Assembly: GCF_014199195.1 (NCBI RefSeq)
Contig: NZ_JACIJE010000001.1
Location: forward strand, 124,001-188,000
From: Neoroseomonas alkaliterrae
Lineage (GTDB): Bacteria; Pseudomonadota; Alphaproteobacteria; Acetobacterales; Acetobacteraceae
Direction of reading: 5' to 3'
Length of the DNA stretch: 64,000 bases
Made by a program: the position numbers and the translations under genes. Shown in pieces: positions 29,794 through 38,869 of the stretch. The notes under the pieces were generated by a model. The model made no database searches. It was given only the letters and a program-made list of their open reading frames with translations, and was not told where the DNA came from. The first letter of the stretch is position 1. Each line of letters starts with the position of its first letter.

Positions 29794-31044
29794 TCAGGAC
29801 TGGGTGGCGTTGGCCGGGGCGTTCCGCGACCAGATGTGCCCGCGCCAGCGCCAGCCGATCAGCCCAGCGCAGGCCAGCGCCGCCGCGGCATAGCCGAAGG
29901 CCGTGGGGGCGAAGCCGAAGCGTGCGATCAGCGGCCCCGAGGCGAGCAGGCCGAGGGGCAGCCCATACACCGCCAGCATCCGCAACCCCATGACACGGCC
30001 ACGGAACCGCTCCTGCGAGACGCGCAGCAGCAGCACCGCCATCGGCACCATGCAGAAGGACTGCACGAAGCCGGCCAGCGCCAGCACCACCATCCCCACG
30101 GCCGGCGCGCGGATCAGCGCGAAGGCCATCAGCAGCAGGAACCACGCGAGAGACGCGACCAGCATGGTCCGCCCCGGCGGCAGCCGCGCGCCCCGCGCGC
30201 CGAGCAGGATCGAACCCGCCAGCGCCCCGCCCGCGAAGCTCGCCACCAGCGCGCCGAGGCCGGTCTGGCCGATGCCGTAGACATCGCGCGCCACGTGCGG
30301 CAGCAGGCCGCCGCTCAGCGGAAAGGCGAGCGCATTGGCGAGGAAGGCCATCGCCAGCGCGGCGATCAGCGCCGGCCTCGCGCGCACATGCGACACCCCC
30401 TCGGCGAGTTCCCCCCACACCGCGCCGAGCGGCGCGCGCGTCGCGTCCGGCGGCACCTCGCGGATGCCGAACATCAGCGCCACGCTCAGCAGGTAGAAGC
30501 CGAGCACGGCGAGATAGGCGAAGCCGATCCCGAGCCAGGCGACCAGGGCCGCGCCGCTGAGCGCGCCCAGCACCCGCGCCCCGTCCGCGCTGGTGCGGGA
30601 GATGCTCATCGCGCCCATCAGCAGCGGGGCCGGCATGGTCGCGCCGATCAACGCGCTGCGCATGCCCACGTCCGATGGCCGCACCAGCCCGGCCAGGAGC
30701 GCCACGCAGAAGACCGCGACGATGCCGAGCGTACCGGTCAGCGCCATGGCCGCGAGCAGCGCGGCGAGCAACGCATAGGTGGCGCGCATCGCCATCAGCA
30801 CGCGGCGCTGGCCGATGCGGTCGCCCATCACGCCGACCATGGGCGAGATGAGCGTGCCGAGGAACTGCAGCGCCGCGAAGGCGGTCAGCCAGACCACGGA
30901 CCCCGTCTCGTTCAGCACGAACCAGGCGAGGATCAGCGTCTCCATCTCGAAGGCCCAGGATGTCGCGAGGTCCGCGGGCCACTGGAAGCGGAAGGATCGC
31001 TGCCCGAAGGGCGCGAGGATGGAGGCGCGCGCAGCGCTGCTCAC
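29794..31044 (-). CDS. Major facilitator superfamily transporter
   Basis: 416-aa twelve-helix inner-membrane transporter of the enterobactin-exporter/DHA3-like MFS group: RFQWPADLATSWAFEMETLILAW opens helix 1, the loop 2-3 motif is MGDRIGQRRVLM (near-canonical GxxxDRxGxRR), and ILLGARGARLPPGRTML lies at the central loop region. Start chosen as GTG 31044, a short distance before the first helix; the open frame continues upstream to 31620 but overlaps the divergent YcgN gene and is not MFS-like. Substrate unknown. Convergent with the M81 gene (47-bp gap). Confidence 0.85.
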   Translation of the reverse strand: MSSAARASILAPFGQRSFRFQWPADLATSWAFEMETLILAWFVLNETGSVVWLTAFAALQFLGTLISPMVGVMGDRIGQRRVLMAMRATYALLAALLAAMALTGTLGIVAVFCVALLAGLVRPSDVGMRSALIGATMPAPLLMGAMSISRTSADGARVLGALSGAALVAWLGIGFAYLAVLGFYLLSVALMFGIREVPPDATRAPLGAVWGELAEGVSHVRARPALIAALAMAFLANALAFPLSGGLLPHVARDVYGIGQTGLGALVASFAGGALAGSILLGARGARLPPGRTMLVASLAWFLLLMAFALIRAPAVGMVVLALAGFVQSFCMVPMAVLLLRVSQERFRGRVMGLRMLAVYGLPLGLLASGPLIARFGFAPTAFGYAAAALACAGLIGWRWRGHIWSRNAPANATQS

Positions 31045-31200
31045 CGGGCGTGGCCGCCTTGCATGGTCCGTTTCCCCCTTCTCGCGCGTCGCGCGCTGCA
31101 CGGGCGCCACTATGCGCAAGCGGGCACCCGGCGCGAAGGGGGCGGCCGGGGCCACGGGGCCCGGCTGGAAGGCGGGGGCCTCGCGCCCTAGACTGCCGGG

Positions 31201-31698
31201 GTGACGCAGCAAGCCCCTTTCTGGAAGACGAAGCCTCTCGACGCGATGACGCGCGCCGAGTGGGAGTCGCTCTGCGACGGCTGCGGCCGCTGCTGCCTGC
31301 ACAAGCTGCGGGACGAGGACACCGACCGCATCGCCTACACCGATGTCGCCTGCCGGCTGCTCGACCTCGAGACCTGCCGCTGCAAGGATTACGCGAACCG
31401 CAGGCGCCGCGTGCCGGATTGCGTGAAGCTGACGCCGCGGCGCATCGCCGCGGTGGACTGGCTGCCGCCGACCTGCGCCTATCGCCTGGTCGCGGAAGGC
31501 AAGGACCTGCCCTGGTGGCACCCCCTGGTATCCGGGCGGCCCGAAACGGTGCATGAAGCGGGGGTCTCGGTCCGCGGCCGCGCGGTGGCGGAGCGGGACG
31601 CGGGCGATTTCGAGGACCACGTGGTGTCCTGGCCCGGCCGCTGGCCGGCCGGGGCGCGCACGCCCCCTGTTGCGAAGGACCGGAGGAGAGCCGGATGA
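31201..31698 (+). CDS. YcgN family cysteine-cluster protein (UPF0260)
   Basis: 165-aa protein with the Cys-rich signature of YcgN/UPF0260: [18 protein letters not shown], then [20 protein letters not shown] and PDCVKL and PTCAYRL, giving a probable metal or Fe-S site. Function in the family is not established. Start is GTG at 31201 with no Shine-Dalgarno sequence, only 6 nt after TAGACT, suggesting a leaderless mRNA. Its end overlaps the next gene by ATGA, so it is translationally coupled to the aldolase-family gene. Confidence 0.9.
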   Translation: MTQQAPFWKTKPLDAMTRAEWESLCDGCGRCCLHKLRDEDTDRIAYTDVACRLLDLETCRCKDYANRRRRVPDCVKLTPRRIAAVDWLPPTCAYRLVAEGKDLPWWHPLVSGRPETVHEAGVSVRGRAVAERDAGDFEDHVVSWPGRWPAGARTPPVAKDRRRAG

Positions 31699-32633
31699 AG
31701 GATGCGATCTATGGCGGCGTGAATGCCGCGGTGCTGACGGCGATGGGCCCGGACCTCTCGCCCGACCTCAACCGCATGGCGGCCCATGCGCGCTGGCTGC
31801 TGGCCAATGGCTGCAATGGCCTCGGCGTGCTCGGCACGACCGGGGAGGCGAATTCCTTCGGCCTGCATGAGCGCAAGCAGATCCTGGAAGGCCTGATCGC
31901 GCGCGGCATCCCGGCGGCGCGGATGATGCCCGGCACCGGCTGCGCCAGCCTGACCGACAGCGTGGAGCTGACGAAGCACGCGCGCGACGCCGGCTGCCCC
32001 GGCGTGCTGATGCTGCCGCCCTTCTACTACAAGAACCCAAGCGACGACGGGCTGTTCGCCTATTTCTCGGAAGTGGTGAACCGCGTCGGCGGCGGGGTGA
32101 TGATCTACCTCTATCACTTCCCGCAGCAATCGGCGGTGCCCTTCAGCCTCGACCTGATCGGCCGGCTGCTCAAGGCCTTCCCCGGCGTCATCAAGGGCGT
32201 GAAGGATTCCTCGGGCGACTACGCCAACATGCAGGCGATGGTGCGCGCCTTCGCGAAGGACGGCTTCGAGGTCTATTCGGGCAGCGACGAGTTCCTCCAG
32301 CAGATCCTCGCCGAAGGCGGCGCGGGCTGCATCACCGCCGCCTCCAACGCCAACAGCCACTGGGGCGGCATCGTCTATGCGAAGCGCACGGGCCCCGAGG
32401 CCGATGCCGCGCAGGCGATGCTGACCGCGACCCGCCGCGCCGCGACCTCGGTGCCGCTGATCCCGGGCCTGCGCGAGATCATCGCGCGCTCGACCGGCGA
32501 TGCCGGCTGGCGCGTCATCCGCCCGCCGCATCTGCCGCTGACGCAGGAGCAGGCGGAGAAGGTCTGGGCCGCCTGGAGCGCGGCCGGCGCCATTCCGCTG
32601 CCGGGCCTCGCGCCGGCGAAGGCGGCCGAGTGA
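31695..32633 (+). CDS. Dihydrodipicolinate synthase family aldolase
   Basis: 312-aa TIM-barrel of the DapA/NAL class I aldolase family. The [10 protein letters not shown] motif, the Tyr in MIYLYHFP, the Schiff-base Lys in [14 protein letters not shown] and [10 protein letters not shown] are visible. Sequence around [19 protein letters not shown] is common in non-DapA paralogs acting on 2-keto acids, so a catabolic aldolase/dehydratase is more likely than lysine synthesis. Coupled upstream to the YcgN gene and downstream to a cupin gene through a TGATG overlap. Confidence 0.87.
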   Translation: MKDAIYGGVNAAVLTAMGPDLSPDLNRMAAHARWLLANGCNGLGVLGTTGEANSFGLHERKQILEGLIARGIPAARMMPGTGCASLTDSVELTKHARDAGCPGVLMLPPFYYKNPSDDGLFAYFSEVVNRVGGGVMIYLYHFPQQSAVPFSLDLIGRLLKAFPGVIKGVKDSSGDYANMQAMVRAFAKDGFEVYSGSDEFLQQILAEGGAGCITAASNANSHWGGIVYAKRTGPEADAAQAMLTATRRAATSVPLIPGLREIIARSTGDAGWRVIRPPHLPLTQEQAEKVWAAWSAAGAIPLPGLAPAKAAE

Positions 32634-32947
32634 TGACCGAGCCGCTGCGCTGCCGCCCGCCCGCGATCGCCACCGTGCAGGTGGACGACGCGAATGTCCG
32701 CGTCACACGCTGGGACTTCCCGCCGGGCTCCGAGACCGGCTGGCACCGGCACGGCATGGCCTATGTCGTCGTGCCGGTGACCGACGGGAAGATGCTGCTG
32801 GAACTGCCCGGCGGGCAGACGATGACGAACGAGCTCAAGGCCGGCGTCGCCTATGCCCGCGCCGCGGGGGTGGAGCACAACGTCATCAATGCCGGCGACA
32901 CGCCCTTCGCCTTCGTCGAGACGGAACTGAAGCACCTCATCGGCTGA
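32633..32947 (+). CDS. Cupin domain protein
   Basis: 104-aa single-domain cupin. The first motif is GWHRHGMAYVVVPVTDGKM with metal-binding histidines, the second GVAYARAAGVEHNVINAG. The ATG at 32633 overlaps the preceding TGA (TGATG). Placed third in the YcgN-aldolase-cupin unit, it may bind or isomerise a sugar- or keto-acid-like ligand; no function can be assigned. Its last 11 bases overlap the convergent exporter gene. Confidence 0.85.
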   Translation: MTEPLRCRPPAIATVQVDDANVRVTRWDFPPGSETGWHRHGMAYVVVPVTDGKMLLELPGGQTMTNELKAGVAYARAAGVEHNVINAGDTPFAFVETELKHLIG

Positions 32948-33821
32948 GCCTCCGTCCGGGCAGCGTGACCAGCGCCAGCCCGGCAAAGACCAAGCCGGCG
33001 GCCGGGATGGTCAGCCATCCCGGCCTTTCGCCGAACAGGACCCAGCCCCAGGCGATGCCCGTCAGCGTGACGATGTAGCCGGTCTGCGACGTGACGACGC
33101 CGCCATGCGCGGCGAGCGAACGGAAATACAGAAGGAAGGCCGCGGCGGTGACGCCGACCTGCAGCAGCCCAACCGGCAGGCCGGGCGCGGCAGGAAGCTG
33201 CATCTGGCCTGTCAGCAGCGCGAAGACGGCCGCCTGGATGCCGCCCGCGACCAGCGTTCCGGTAGCGAGGGCGAGCGGCGGCGTGCCCTGCGGCGCGAGC
33301 CGGACGGCGAGCAGGTTCGAGGCCGCGTAGCAGGCCGGCGTCAGCGCCGCGAGCAGCGCCCAGGGCAGCATGGCCGGGTCCGGCAGCGCCGCGCCCGGGC
33401 TCATCGCCAGCAGCACGCCCGCGAAGCCCAGCGCCGTGCCGAGCACGCGCCGCCGCGTCGCGCGCTCCATTCCCAACACGGCCGCGCCGAGCACCGTCAG
33501 CATGGGCGAGAGCGGCACCAGCAGGGCGAAGAATCCGGCCGGGACGTGCTGGAGGCTGGTGAAGCCGACGAGATTGGCGAGCGCCATGCCGAACAGGCCG
33601 GACACCGCGTAGTGGCGCAGATGCGCGCGCGAGAGAGGCACCGTGATGCCGCCGAGGCGGCAGATGGCAAGCAGGATCGCAGCACTGCCGGTGCCGGCCC
33701 AGGCCGCGATCAGCATCGGCGGCCAGCCGAGCGCGCCGAGATGTTTCACGAAGACAGGCGTCGCGCCCCAGATCGTGCCCAGCAGCAACAGTGGCGGCAG
33801 CGGTCGCAGCGCATCCGTCAT
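32937..33821 (-). CDS. DMT-superfamily (EamA) transporter
   Basis: 294-aa ten-helix drug/metabolite transporter with two EamA repeats; GTIWGATPVFVKHLGALGWP in helix 1 and QTGYIVTLTGIAWGWVLFGERPG in the second repeat are typical. I chose ATG 33821, just before the first helix; an in-frame ATG at 33887 would add 22 hydrophilic residues and leave 9 bp to the divergent protease gene. Probably exports an amino acid or metabolite; substrate not predictable. Confidence 0.83.
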   Translation of the reverse strand: MTDALRPLPPLLLLGTIWGATPVFVKHLGALGWPPMLIAAWAGTGSAAILLAICRLGGITVPLSRAHLRHYAVSGLFGMALANLVGFTSLQHVPAGFFALLVPLSPMLTVLGAAVLGMERATRRRVLGTALGFAGVLLAMSPGAALPDPAMLPWALLAALTPACYAASNLLAVRLAPQGTPPLALATGTLVAGGIQAAVFALLTGQMQLPAAPGLPVGLLQVGVTAAAFLLYFRSLAAHGGVVTSQTGYIVTLTGIAWGWVLFGERPGWLTIPAAGLVFAGLALVTLPGRRLSR

Positions 33822-33896
33822 TGCGCGAGTGGCGATGCGTCGCGCGTTGCTGTCAAGCGGTTGAACCGCGTCATCCGGCTGCGCCATGTTGGGGCC

Positions 33897-34616
33897 ATGG
33901 ACTCCTCCGATTCGGAAACCGTCGTGCTGCGCCCCGGCGTGCTCGGCCCGCCTGTGGGCTGCCCGGTGCGCTGGTGCCGTTCAGCGCGCGCGCGGCGCGT
34001 CAGCCTTCGCATCGACCCGCGCGCGGGCGAGGTCGTCGTGACGCTTCCGATGCGCGAGGGCCGCCGTGCCGGCATGGCGCTGCTGACCACGCATGCGGCC
34101 TGGGTGATGCAGCGCCTCGCCGCGCTCGCGCCGCCGGTCGCGCTCGCGCCGGGGGCCGAGGTGCTGCTCGGCGGCCGGCCACATGTCATCCGCCACGATC
34201 CGGCCGCGCGCGGCGGCGCCTTCCTCGACGGCGCGACGATCGTGGTCTCCGGGCGGCCGGAGTTCCTCGCACGCCGCGTGAAGGATTTCCTGCGCGCGGA
34301 AGCCAAGCGCCGCATCGCCGCGCTGGCCGAAGGCCATGCCGCCGCGCTGGGCGTCAGGATCCGCGCCATCCGCCTGAAGGACACCAACAGCCGCTGGGGC
34401 TCCTGCGCGCCGGACGGCACGCTGGCCTTCTCGTGGCGCCTGGTGATGGCGCCGGACTGGGTGCTGGACTACGTGGTTGCGCACGAGGTCGCGCATCTGC
34501 GCGAACTGAACCACTCGCCGCGCTTCTGGGCCCATGTCGAGAGGCTCACGCCCCACCGCGAGGCGGCGCAGGACTGGCTGCGCGACAACGGCCCTGCCCT
34601 TCTGCGGGTCGGCTGA
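33897..34616 (+). CDS. YgjP-like (M48/DUF45) metallopeptidase
   Basis: 239-aa protein of the YgjP/WssL-like zincin family. The conserved stretch KDTNSRWGSCAPDGTLAFSW precedes YVVAHEVAHLRELNHSPRFW, holding the HExxH zinc motif and third ligand region; RRVSLRIDPRAGEVVVTLP opens the domain. The start at 33897 is the only ATG compatible with the divergent exporter; upstream codons are not family-like. Function of the family is unclear; related to SprT-type proteases. The next gene starts 37 bp downstream on the same strand. Confidence 0.9.
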   Translation: MDSSDSETVVLRPGVLGPPVGCPVRWCRSARARRVSLRIDPRAGEVVVTLPMREGRRAGMALLTTHAAWVMQRLAALAPPVALAPGAEVLLGGRPHVIRHDPAARGGAFLDGATIVVSGRPEFLARRVKDFLRAEAKRRIAALAEGHAAALGVRIRAIRLKDTNSRWGSCAPDGTLAFSWRLVMAPDWVLDYVVAHEVAHLRELNHSPRFWAHVERLTPHREAAQDWLRDNGPALLRVG

Positions 34617-34628
34617 AGGGCGCTATAC

Positions 34629-34648
34629 CCTCCGCAACGATGCGGAGG
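34629..34648 (+). promoter_or_regulatory. Hairpin that sequesters the ribosome binding site of the alcohol dehydrogenase gene
   Basis: CCTCCGCA (34629-34636), loop ACGA, TGCGGAGG (34641-34648): a perfect 8-bp stem whose 3' arm contains the GGAGG Shine-Dalgarno sequence, 5 nt before the ATG at 34654. A -10-like TATACC (34624-34629) lies at its left edge, so a transcript starting locally would lack the 5' arm while read-through from the upstream gene would include it. Confidence 0.5.
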
Positions 34649-34653
34649 ATCCC

Positions 34654-35661
34654 ATGAAGGCCGTCGGCTACCTGAAATGCCATCCGGTGGACCACCCGGA
34701 GGCGCTGCTTGATCTCGACATCCCGGCGCCGGCGGCGCCGCAGGGGCACGACATCCTCGTCGAGGTCCGCGCCATGTCGGTCAACCCCGTGGACACCAAG
34801 CGCCGGCGCAGCGAGGAGCCGAAGGATGGCCCGCGCATCCTCGGCTTCGACGCCGCCGGCGTCGTGCGCGCGGTCGGGCCCGCCTGCACGCTGTTCCGCG
34901 CCGGGGATGAGGTGTTCTACGCAGGCGTCGTGAACCGGCCCGGCAGCAATGCCGAGCTGCAGCTCGTGGACGAGCGCATCGTCGGGCGCAAGCCGCGGAC
35001 GCTCTCCTTCCCCGAGGCCGCGGCCCTGCCGCTGACCAGCATCACCGCCTGGGAAGGGCTGCACGACCGTCTCGGCATCCATGAAGGCGCCGGGGCGGGG
35101 GAGGCGCTGCTGGTGATCGGCGGCGCGGGCGGCGTCGGCTCCATGGTGACGCAGATCGCGCGGCAGCGCACGGCGCTGACCATCGTCGCGACCGCCTCGC
35201 GCCCCGAAAGCGCGGCGTGGTGCCGCAGCCTCGGCGCGCATCACGTGGTGGACCACAAGGGCGACATCGCCGCGCAGCTCAAGGCTCTCGGGGTGAAGCC
35301 GCGCTACGTCTTCTCGACCAACACCACCGCGCGCAACTGGGAGCAGATCGTCGCGAGCGTCGCGCCGCAGGGCGCGATCGTGCTGATCGAATCCCAGGCG
35401 CCGATCGATGCGCGCCAGCTCATGCCGAAATCCGTCTCGCTGCACTGGGAGCTGATGTTCACCCGGCCCATGTTCGGCACGCCGGACATGATCGAGCAGC
35501 ACCACCTGCTCGACGCCATCGCCGATCTCGTGGACCATGGCCGCATCCGCCACACCATGACGCGCAACCTCGGGCCCGCGAATGCGGCGCGACTGCGCGA
35601 GGCGCATGCGCTGGTCGAAAGCGGCACGATGATCGGCAAGGTCGTGCTGGAAGGACTCTAG
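34654..35661 (+). CDS. Zinc-type alcohol dehydrogenase-like oxidoreductase (MDR family)
   Basis: 335-aa medium-chain dehydrogenase/reductase of the quinone-oxidoreductase-like subgroup annotated as zinc-binding alcohol dehydrogenase family. GROES-like domain at the N-terminus (VRAMSVNPVDTKRRR, GFDAAGVVRAVG), NADP-binding motif LLVIGGAGGVGSMVTQIARQ in the second half, and FGTPDMIEQHHLLDAIADLVD near the end. Structural zinc cysteines are absent, as usual in this subgroup. Probable NADPH-dependent quinone or enone reductase. A hairpin occludes its ribosome binding site. Confidence 0.88.
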   Translation: MKAVGYLKCHPVDHPEALLDLDIPAPAAPQGHDILVEVRAMSVNPVDTKRRRSEEPKDGPRILGFDAAGVVRAVGPACTLFRAGDEVFYAGVVNRPGSNAELQLVDERIVGRKPRTLSFPEAAALPLTSITAWEGLHDRLGIHEGAGAGEALLVIGGAGGVGSMVTQIARQRTALTIVATASRPESAAWCRSLGAHHVVDHKGDIAAQLKALGVKPRYVFSTNTTARNWEQIVASVAPQGAIVLIESQAPIDARQLMPKSVSLHWELMFTRPMFGTPDMIEQHHLLDAIADLVDHGRIRHTMTRNLGPANAARLREAHALVESGTMIGKVVLEGL

Positions 35662-35775
35662 TCCTCCAGGACCGCGCCCTGCCGGCGGCGCGGGCAAGGC
35701 ACCGGACGGTCCTGGGCCGATTCCCTGGCTGTCAGGACTTTGCGCGCGGCGCCGCGTCTCTTACATAGCGCCCCA

Positions 35776-38058
35776 ATGCCGGAATTGTTGCCTCTCATCC
35801 CGCTGCTTGCGCTCGCCTCGATCCCAGCCATTGCCTGGGGCGTGGCGCGCGTGCCCGCCTGGGCGGGCCTCGCCGCGCTCGTGCCGCTCGGGCTCTTCGG
35901 CATGGTTCTTGCCGTGCCGCCGGGCACGGTCGTCGCGCATGACTGGCTGCCTGCGCTCGGCATCGCCATCGCGTTCCGCATGGATGGGCTCGCGCGGCTG
36001 ATGGCGCTGCTCATCACCGGCATCGGCGCCGGCATTTTCCTCTATGCGGCCGGCTACCTGAAGGGGCACCCGCAGCTGCACCGCTTCCTCGCGGTGCTGG
36101 CGCTGTTCATGGCGGCGATGCTCGGCGCCGTGCTGGCCGACGACCTGATGCTGCTCTTCGTGTTCTGGGAAGTGACGAGCCTCGCCTCCTTCCTGCTGAT
36201 CGGCTTCGACGCGGCCAAGCAGGAATCGCGCAAGGCGGCGCAGCAGGGGCTTCTGGTGACGGTCGGCGTCGGGCTGCTGATGCTCGCGGGCATTCTCCTG
36301 CTCGGGGCGGCGGCCGGGACCTTCCGCTTGTCCGCGATCCTCGCCAATCCCGGGTTCCTGGCCGAGCATGCCTTCACGCCCTGGATCGTGGTGCTGATCT
36401 GCGCGGGCTGCTTCGCGAAGAGCGCGCAGTTCCCGCTGCATTTCTGGCTGCCCGGGGCGATGGCCGCGCCAGCGCCGGTCTCGGCCTACCTGCATTCCGC
36501 GACCATGGTGAAGCTCGGCGTGTTCCTGCTCGCGCGCCTCAACCCCGCCTTCCAGGACGAGGTGCTGTGGCTCGCGCTGCTGACCGGCGCGGGCGGACTG
36601 ACCATGCTTTCGGGCGCGGTGCTGGCGCTGCGGGAGCGCGACCTCAAGCGCAAGCTCGCCTGGTCCACCGTCGTCTCGCTCGGCACGCTGACGACGCTGA
36701 TCGGGCTCGAGCAGCCGCTCGCGGCCACCGCTGCGGTGGTCTTCCTGCTCGTGCATGCGCTCTACAAGGCGTGCCTGTTCATGGCCGTCGGCATCCTCGA
36801 CAAGAAGGCCGGCACGCGGGATGCGATGCTGCTCTCGGGCCTTGGGCGGCGGATGCCGCTGACGGCCCTCGCGGCGCTGCTGGCGGGGCTCTCCATGGCG
36901 GGGATCCCGGGCTTCATCGGCTCCTTCTCGAAGGATCTGGTGGTGACGGCGCAGTTCGGCATTCCGGGGCTGCTGCCGGTCATCGCGCTCGCCGCCAATG
37001 CGGCGATGGTGGTGGTCGCGGGCATGGTCGCCGCCAGCCCGTTCCTCGGCGCCGAGATGGAGAGCGACCGCGACGCGCGCGACCCGCCCTGGGGGATGCT
37101 GGCAGGGCCGCTGCTGCTCGGCGTGCTCGGCCTTGCCTTCGGCATCGCCCCGCATCTCATCGCCGACAGCCTCGTCGAGCCCGCCGCCGCCGCCATCCTC
37201 GGCCGGCCCACCGAGGTCGGCCTCGGCGAGAAGCAGGCGGATACGCTGGTGGCCTATCTGTCGCTGGCCGCGCTCGGCATCGGCATCATCGTCTTCCTGG
37301 GCTGGCGCCACGTGCAGCCGACGCTGGCGGGGCAGCGCTGGATGGACAGCCTCGGCCCGAGCCGCGCCTACGAGGCCGCGCTGGCCGCGGTGGGCAGCGT
37401 CTCCGGCGCGGTGACGCGCCGTGTGCAGACCGGCAGCCTGCGCTTCTACCTCGCCGCGACGCTGGTGCTGATGATGGGCGGTGCGGCGCTCGTGCTGGTC
37501 GCGGGCGGCGGCCTGGCGTGGCCGGGCGAGGGCCCGGCGCCGCGGGCACCGCAATGGGCGCTCGCCGCGCTGCTCGCCGCGGGCGCTGTCGCGGCCTGCC
37601 GCCTGCGGGCGCTGATGGCGCAGCTCATGGCGGTCGGCATCGTCGGCTTCGGCATGGCGCTGCTGTTCCTGACACTGGGTGGCGCGGACCTTGCCTTCAC
37701 GCAGTTCACGGTGGAGGCGATCAGCCTCGTGCTGCTCGTCGCCATCCTCGCGCGCCTGCCCTACACGGCCGATGACGGGCGCGATGCGCGAGACCGCAGG
37801 CGGGACGCCGCCGTCGCGGTGTTCGGCGGCGCGGTCGCGGCGGCGGTCCTGCTCGCGGTGCTGTCGGCGCCGGTGGACACGACCATCCCCGACTGGATGG
37901 GCCGCGCCTCGGTGCCGGAGGCGAAGGGGCGCAACGTCGTGAATGTCGTGCTGGTGGATTTCCGTGCGCTCGACACGCTGGGCGAAATCGCGGTCCTGCT
38001 GATCGCCGTCATCGCCGCCGTGCTGCTCGTCCAGCGGGTGCGGGAGGCGCGGCGATGA
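35776..38058 (+). CDS. mrpA: Mrp-type Na+/H+ antiporter subunit A (operon 1)
   Basis: Largest subunit of the multisubunit Mrp/Mnh antiporter, homologous to NuoL of complex I; works only with the whole complex in Na+ efflux, pH homeostasis and salt tolerance. 760 aa with some 20 membrane helices; the ion-pathway Glu in [19 protein letters not shown], the [36 protein letters not shown] core (about 215-247), and a C-terminal MrpB-like DUF4040 part ending [20 protein letters not shown]. The ATG at 35776 has no Shine-Dalgarno sequence and lies 8 nt after TACATA. First of seven tightly overlapping genes to 41366. Confidence 0.95.
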   Translation: MPELLPLIPLLALASIPAIAWGVARVPAWAGLAALVPLGLFGMVLAVPPGTVVAHDWLPALGIAIAFRMDGLARLMALLITGIGAGIFLYAAGYLKGHPQLHRFLAVLALFMAAMLGAVLADDLMLLFVFWEVTSLASFLLIGFDAAKQESRKAAQQGLLVTVGVGLLMLAGILLLGAAAGTFRLSAILANPGFLAEHAFTPWIVVLICAGCFAKSAQFPLHFWLPGAMAAPAPVSAYLHSATMVKLGVFLLARLNPAFQDEVLWLALLTGAGGLTMLSGAVLALRERDLKRKLAWSTVVSLGTLTTLIGLEQPLAATAAVVFLLVHALYKACLFMAVGILDKKAGTRDAMLLSGLGRRMPLTALAALLAGLSMAGIPGFIGSFSKDLVVTAQFGIPGLLPVIALAANAAMVVVAGMVAASPFLGAEMESDRDARDPPWGMLAGPLLLGVLGLAFGIAPHLIADSLVEPAAAAILGRPTEVGLGEKQADTLVAYLSLAALGIGIIVFLGWRHVQPTLAGQRWMDSLGPSRAYEAALAAVGSVSGAVTRRVQTGSLRFYLAATLVLMMGGAALVLVAGGGLAWPGEGPAPRAPQWALAALLAAGAVAACRLRALMAQLMAVGIVGFGMALLFLTLGGADLAFTQFTVEAISLVLLVAILARLPYTADDGRDARDRRRDAAVAVFGGAVAAAVLLAVLSAPVDTTIPDWMGRASVPEAKGRNVVNVVLVDFRALDTLGEIAVLLIAVIAAVLLVQRVREARR

Positions 38059-38459
38059 ACGACAGCCTCATCATGCGGGGCATGGCGCCCTGGGTGTTCT
38101 GGGCCGCGCTCGCGCTCTCGGTCTTCGTGCTGCTGCGCGGGCACAACGAGCCCGGCGGCGGCTTCATCGGCGGGCTGATCGGCGCGCTCGGCTTCGTCTT
38201 CTACGCGCTGGCGATGGGCGCGGAGGCGGCGCGCGCGAGGCTCCGCCTGCCGCCGCTGCATGTCGGCGGCTGGGGGCTCGTGATCGCCGCGGTGTCGGGC
38301 ATCCCGGCGCTGCTGTTCCATGGCGAGCCCTTCCTCACCCAGCAATGGATCGAGGGCACGCCGCTCGGCACGACGATCATCTTCGATCTCGGGGTCTATC
38401 TGGTGGTGCTCGGCTTCGCGCTCGGCTTCGTGCTGCCCTTCGTCGAGGACGAGGCGTGA
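38055..38459 (+). CDS. mrpB: Mrp-type Na+/H+ antiporter subunit B (operon 1)
   Basis: 134-aa four-helix MnhB subunit. [23 protein letters not shown] is the MnhB hallmark, followed by [25 protein letters not shown] overlap with mrpA and TGATG overlap with mrpC keep the subunits translationally coupled. Confidence 0.95.
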   Translation: MNDSLIMRGMAPWVFWAALALSVFVLLRGHNEPGGGFIGGLIGALGFVFYALAMGAEAARARLRLPPLHVGGWGLVIAAVSGIPALLFHGEPFLTQQWIEGTPLGTTIIFDLGVYLVVLGFALGFVLPFVEDEA

Positions 38460-38869
38460 TGGAAGCACTCCTCGCCCTGCTGTTCGGCACGCTGTTCGGC
38501 GCCGCGATCTATCTCATGCTCGCGCGTTCGCTGCCGCGGGTGCTGCTCGGCCTCATCCTTCTCGGCAATGCGGCGATCATCGCCATCCTCGCGGGCGGGC
38601 GCGTCATCGGGACCGCGCCGCCGCTGGTCGCCTCCGGCGAGACGCTGCTCGCCGCGGGCGCGGCCAACCCGCTGCCGCAGGCGCTGGCCCTGACGGCGAT
38701 CGTCATCGCCTTCGGCCTTGGCGCCTTCGTCATGGTGCTCGTCTGGGCGGTCTGGCGCGAGACCAGGACGCTGGATGCCGAGGAGCTGCGCCTCGCCGAG
38801 CCGCCGGGCCTGCCCGCGGCCGGTGCCGCCGCTGCGGCGGCTGCGGAACCGCCGGAGGCGCGGCCATGA
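38459..38869 (+). CDS. mrpC: Mrp-type Na+/H+ antiporter subunit C (operon 1)
   Basis: 136-aa NuoK-like three-helix subunit: GAAIYLMLARSLPRVLLGLILLGNAAI, then ANPLPQALALTAIVIAFGLGAFVM, the conserved NuoK/MnhC core. The C-terminal tail is Ala/Glu-rich and variable. The ATG at 38459 overlaps the mrpB TGA; it ends with an ATGA overlap into mrpD. Confidence 0.94.
   Translation: MEALLALLFGTLFGAAIYLMLARSLPRVLLGLILLGNAAIIAILAGGRVIGTAPPLVASGETLLAAGAANPLPQALALTAIVIAFGLGAFVMVLVWAVWRETRTLDAEELRLAEPPGLPAAGAAAAAAAEPPEARP

Noticed and set aside
31045..31620. Long N-terminal extension of the MFS transporter frame
   Set aside because: It overlaps the divergent YcgN gene and its promoter; the extension lacks any transporter character and GTG 31044 sits just before the first helix.
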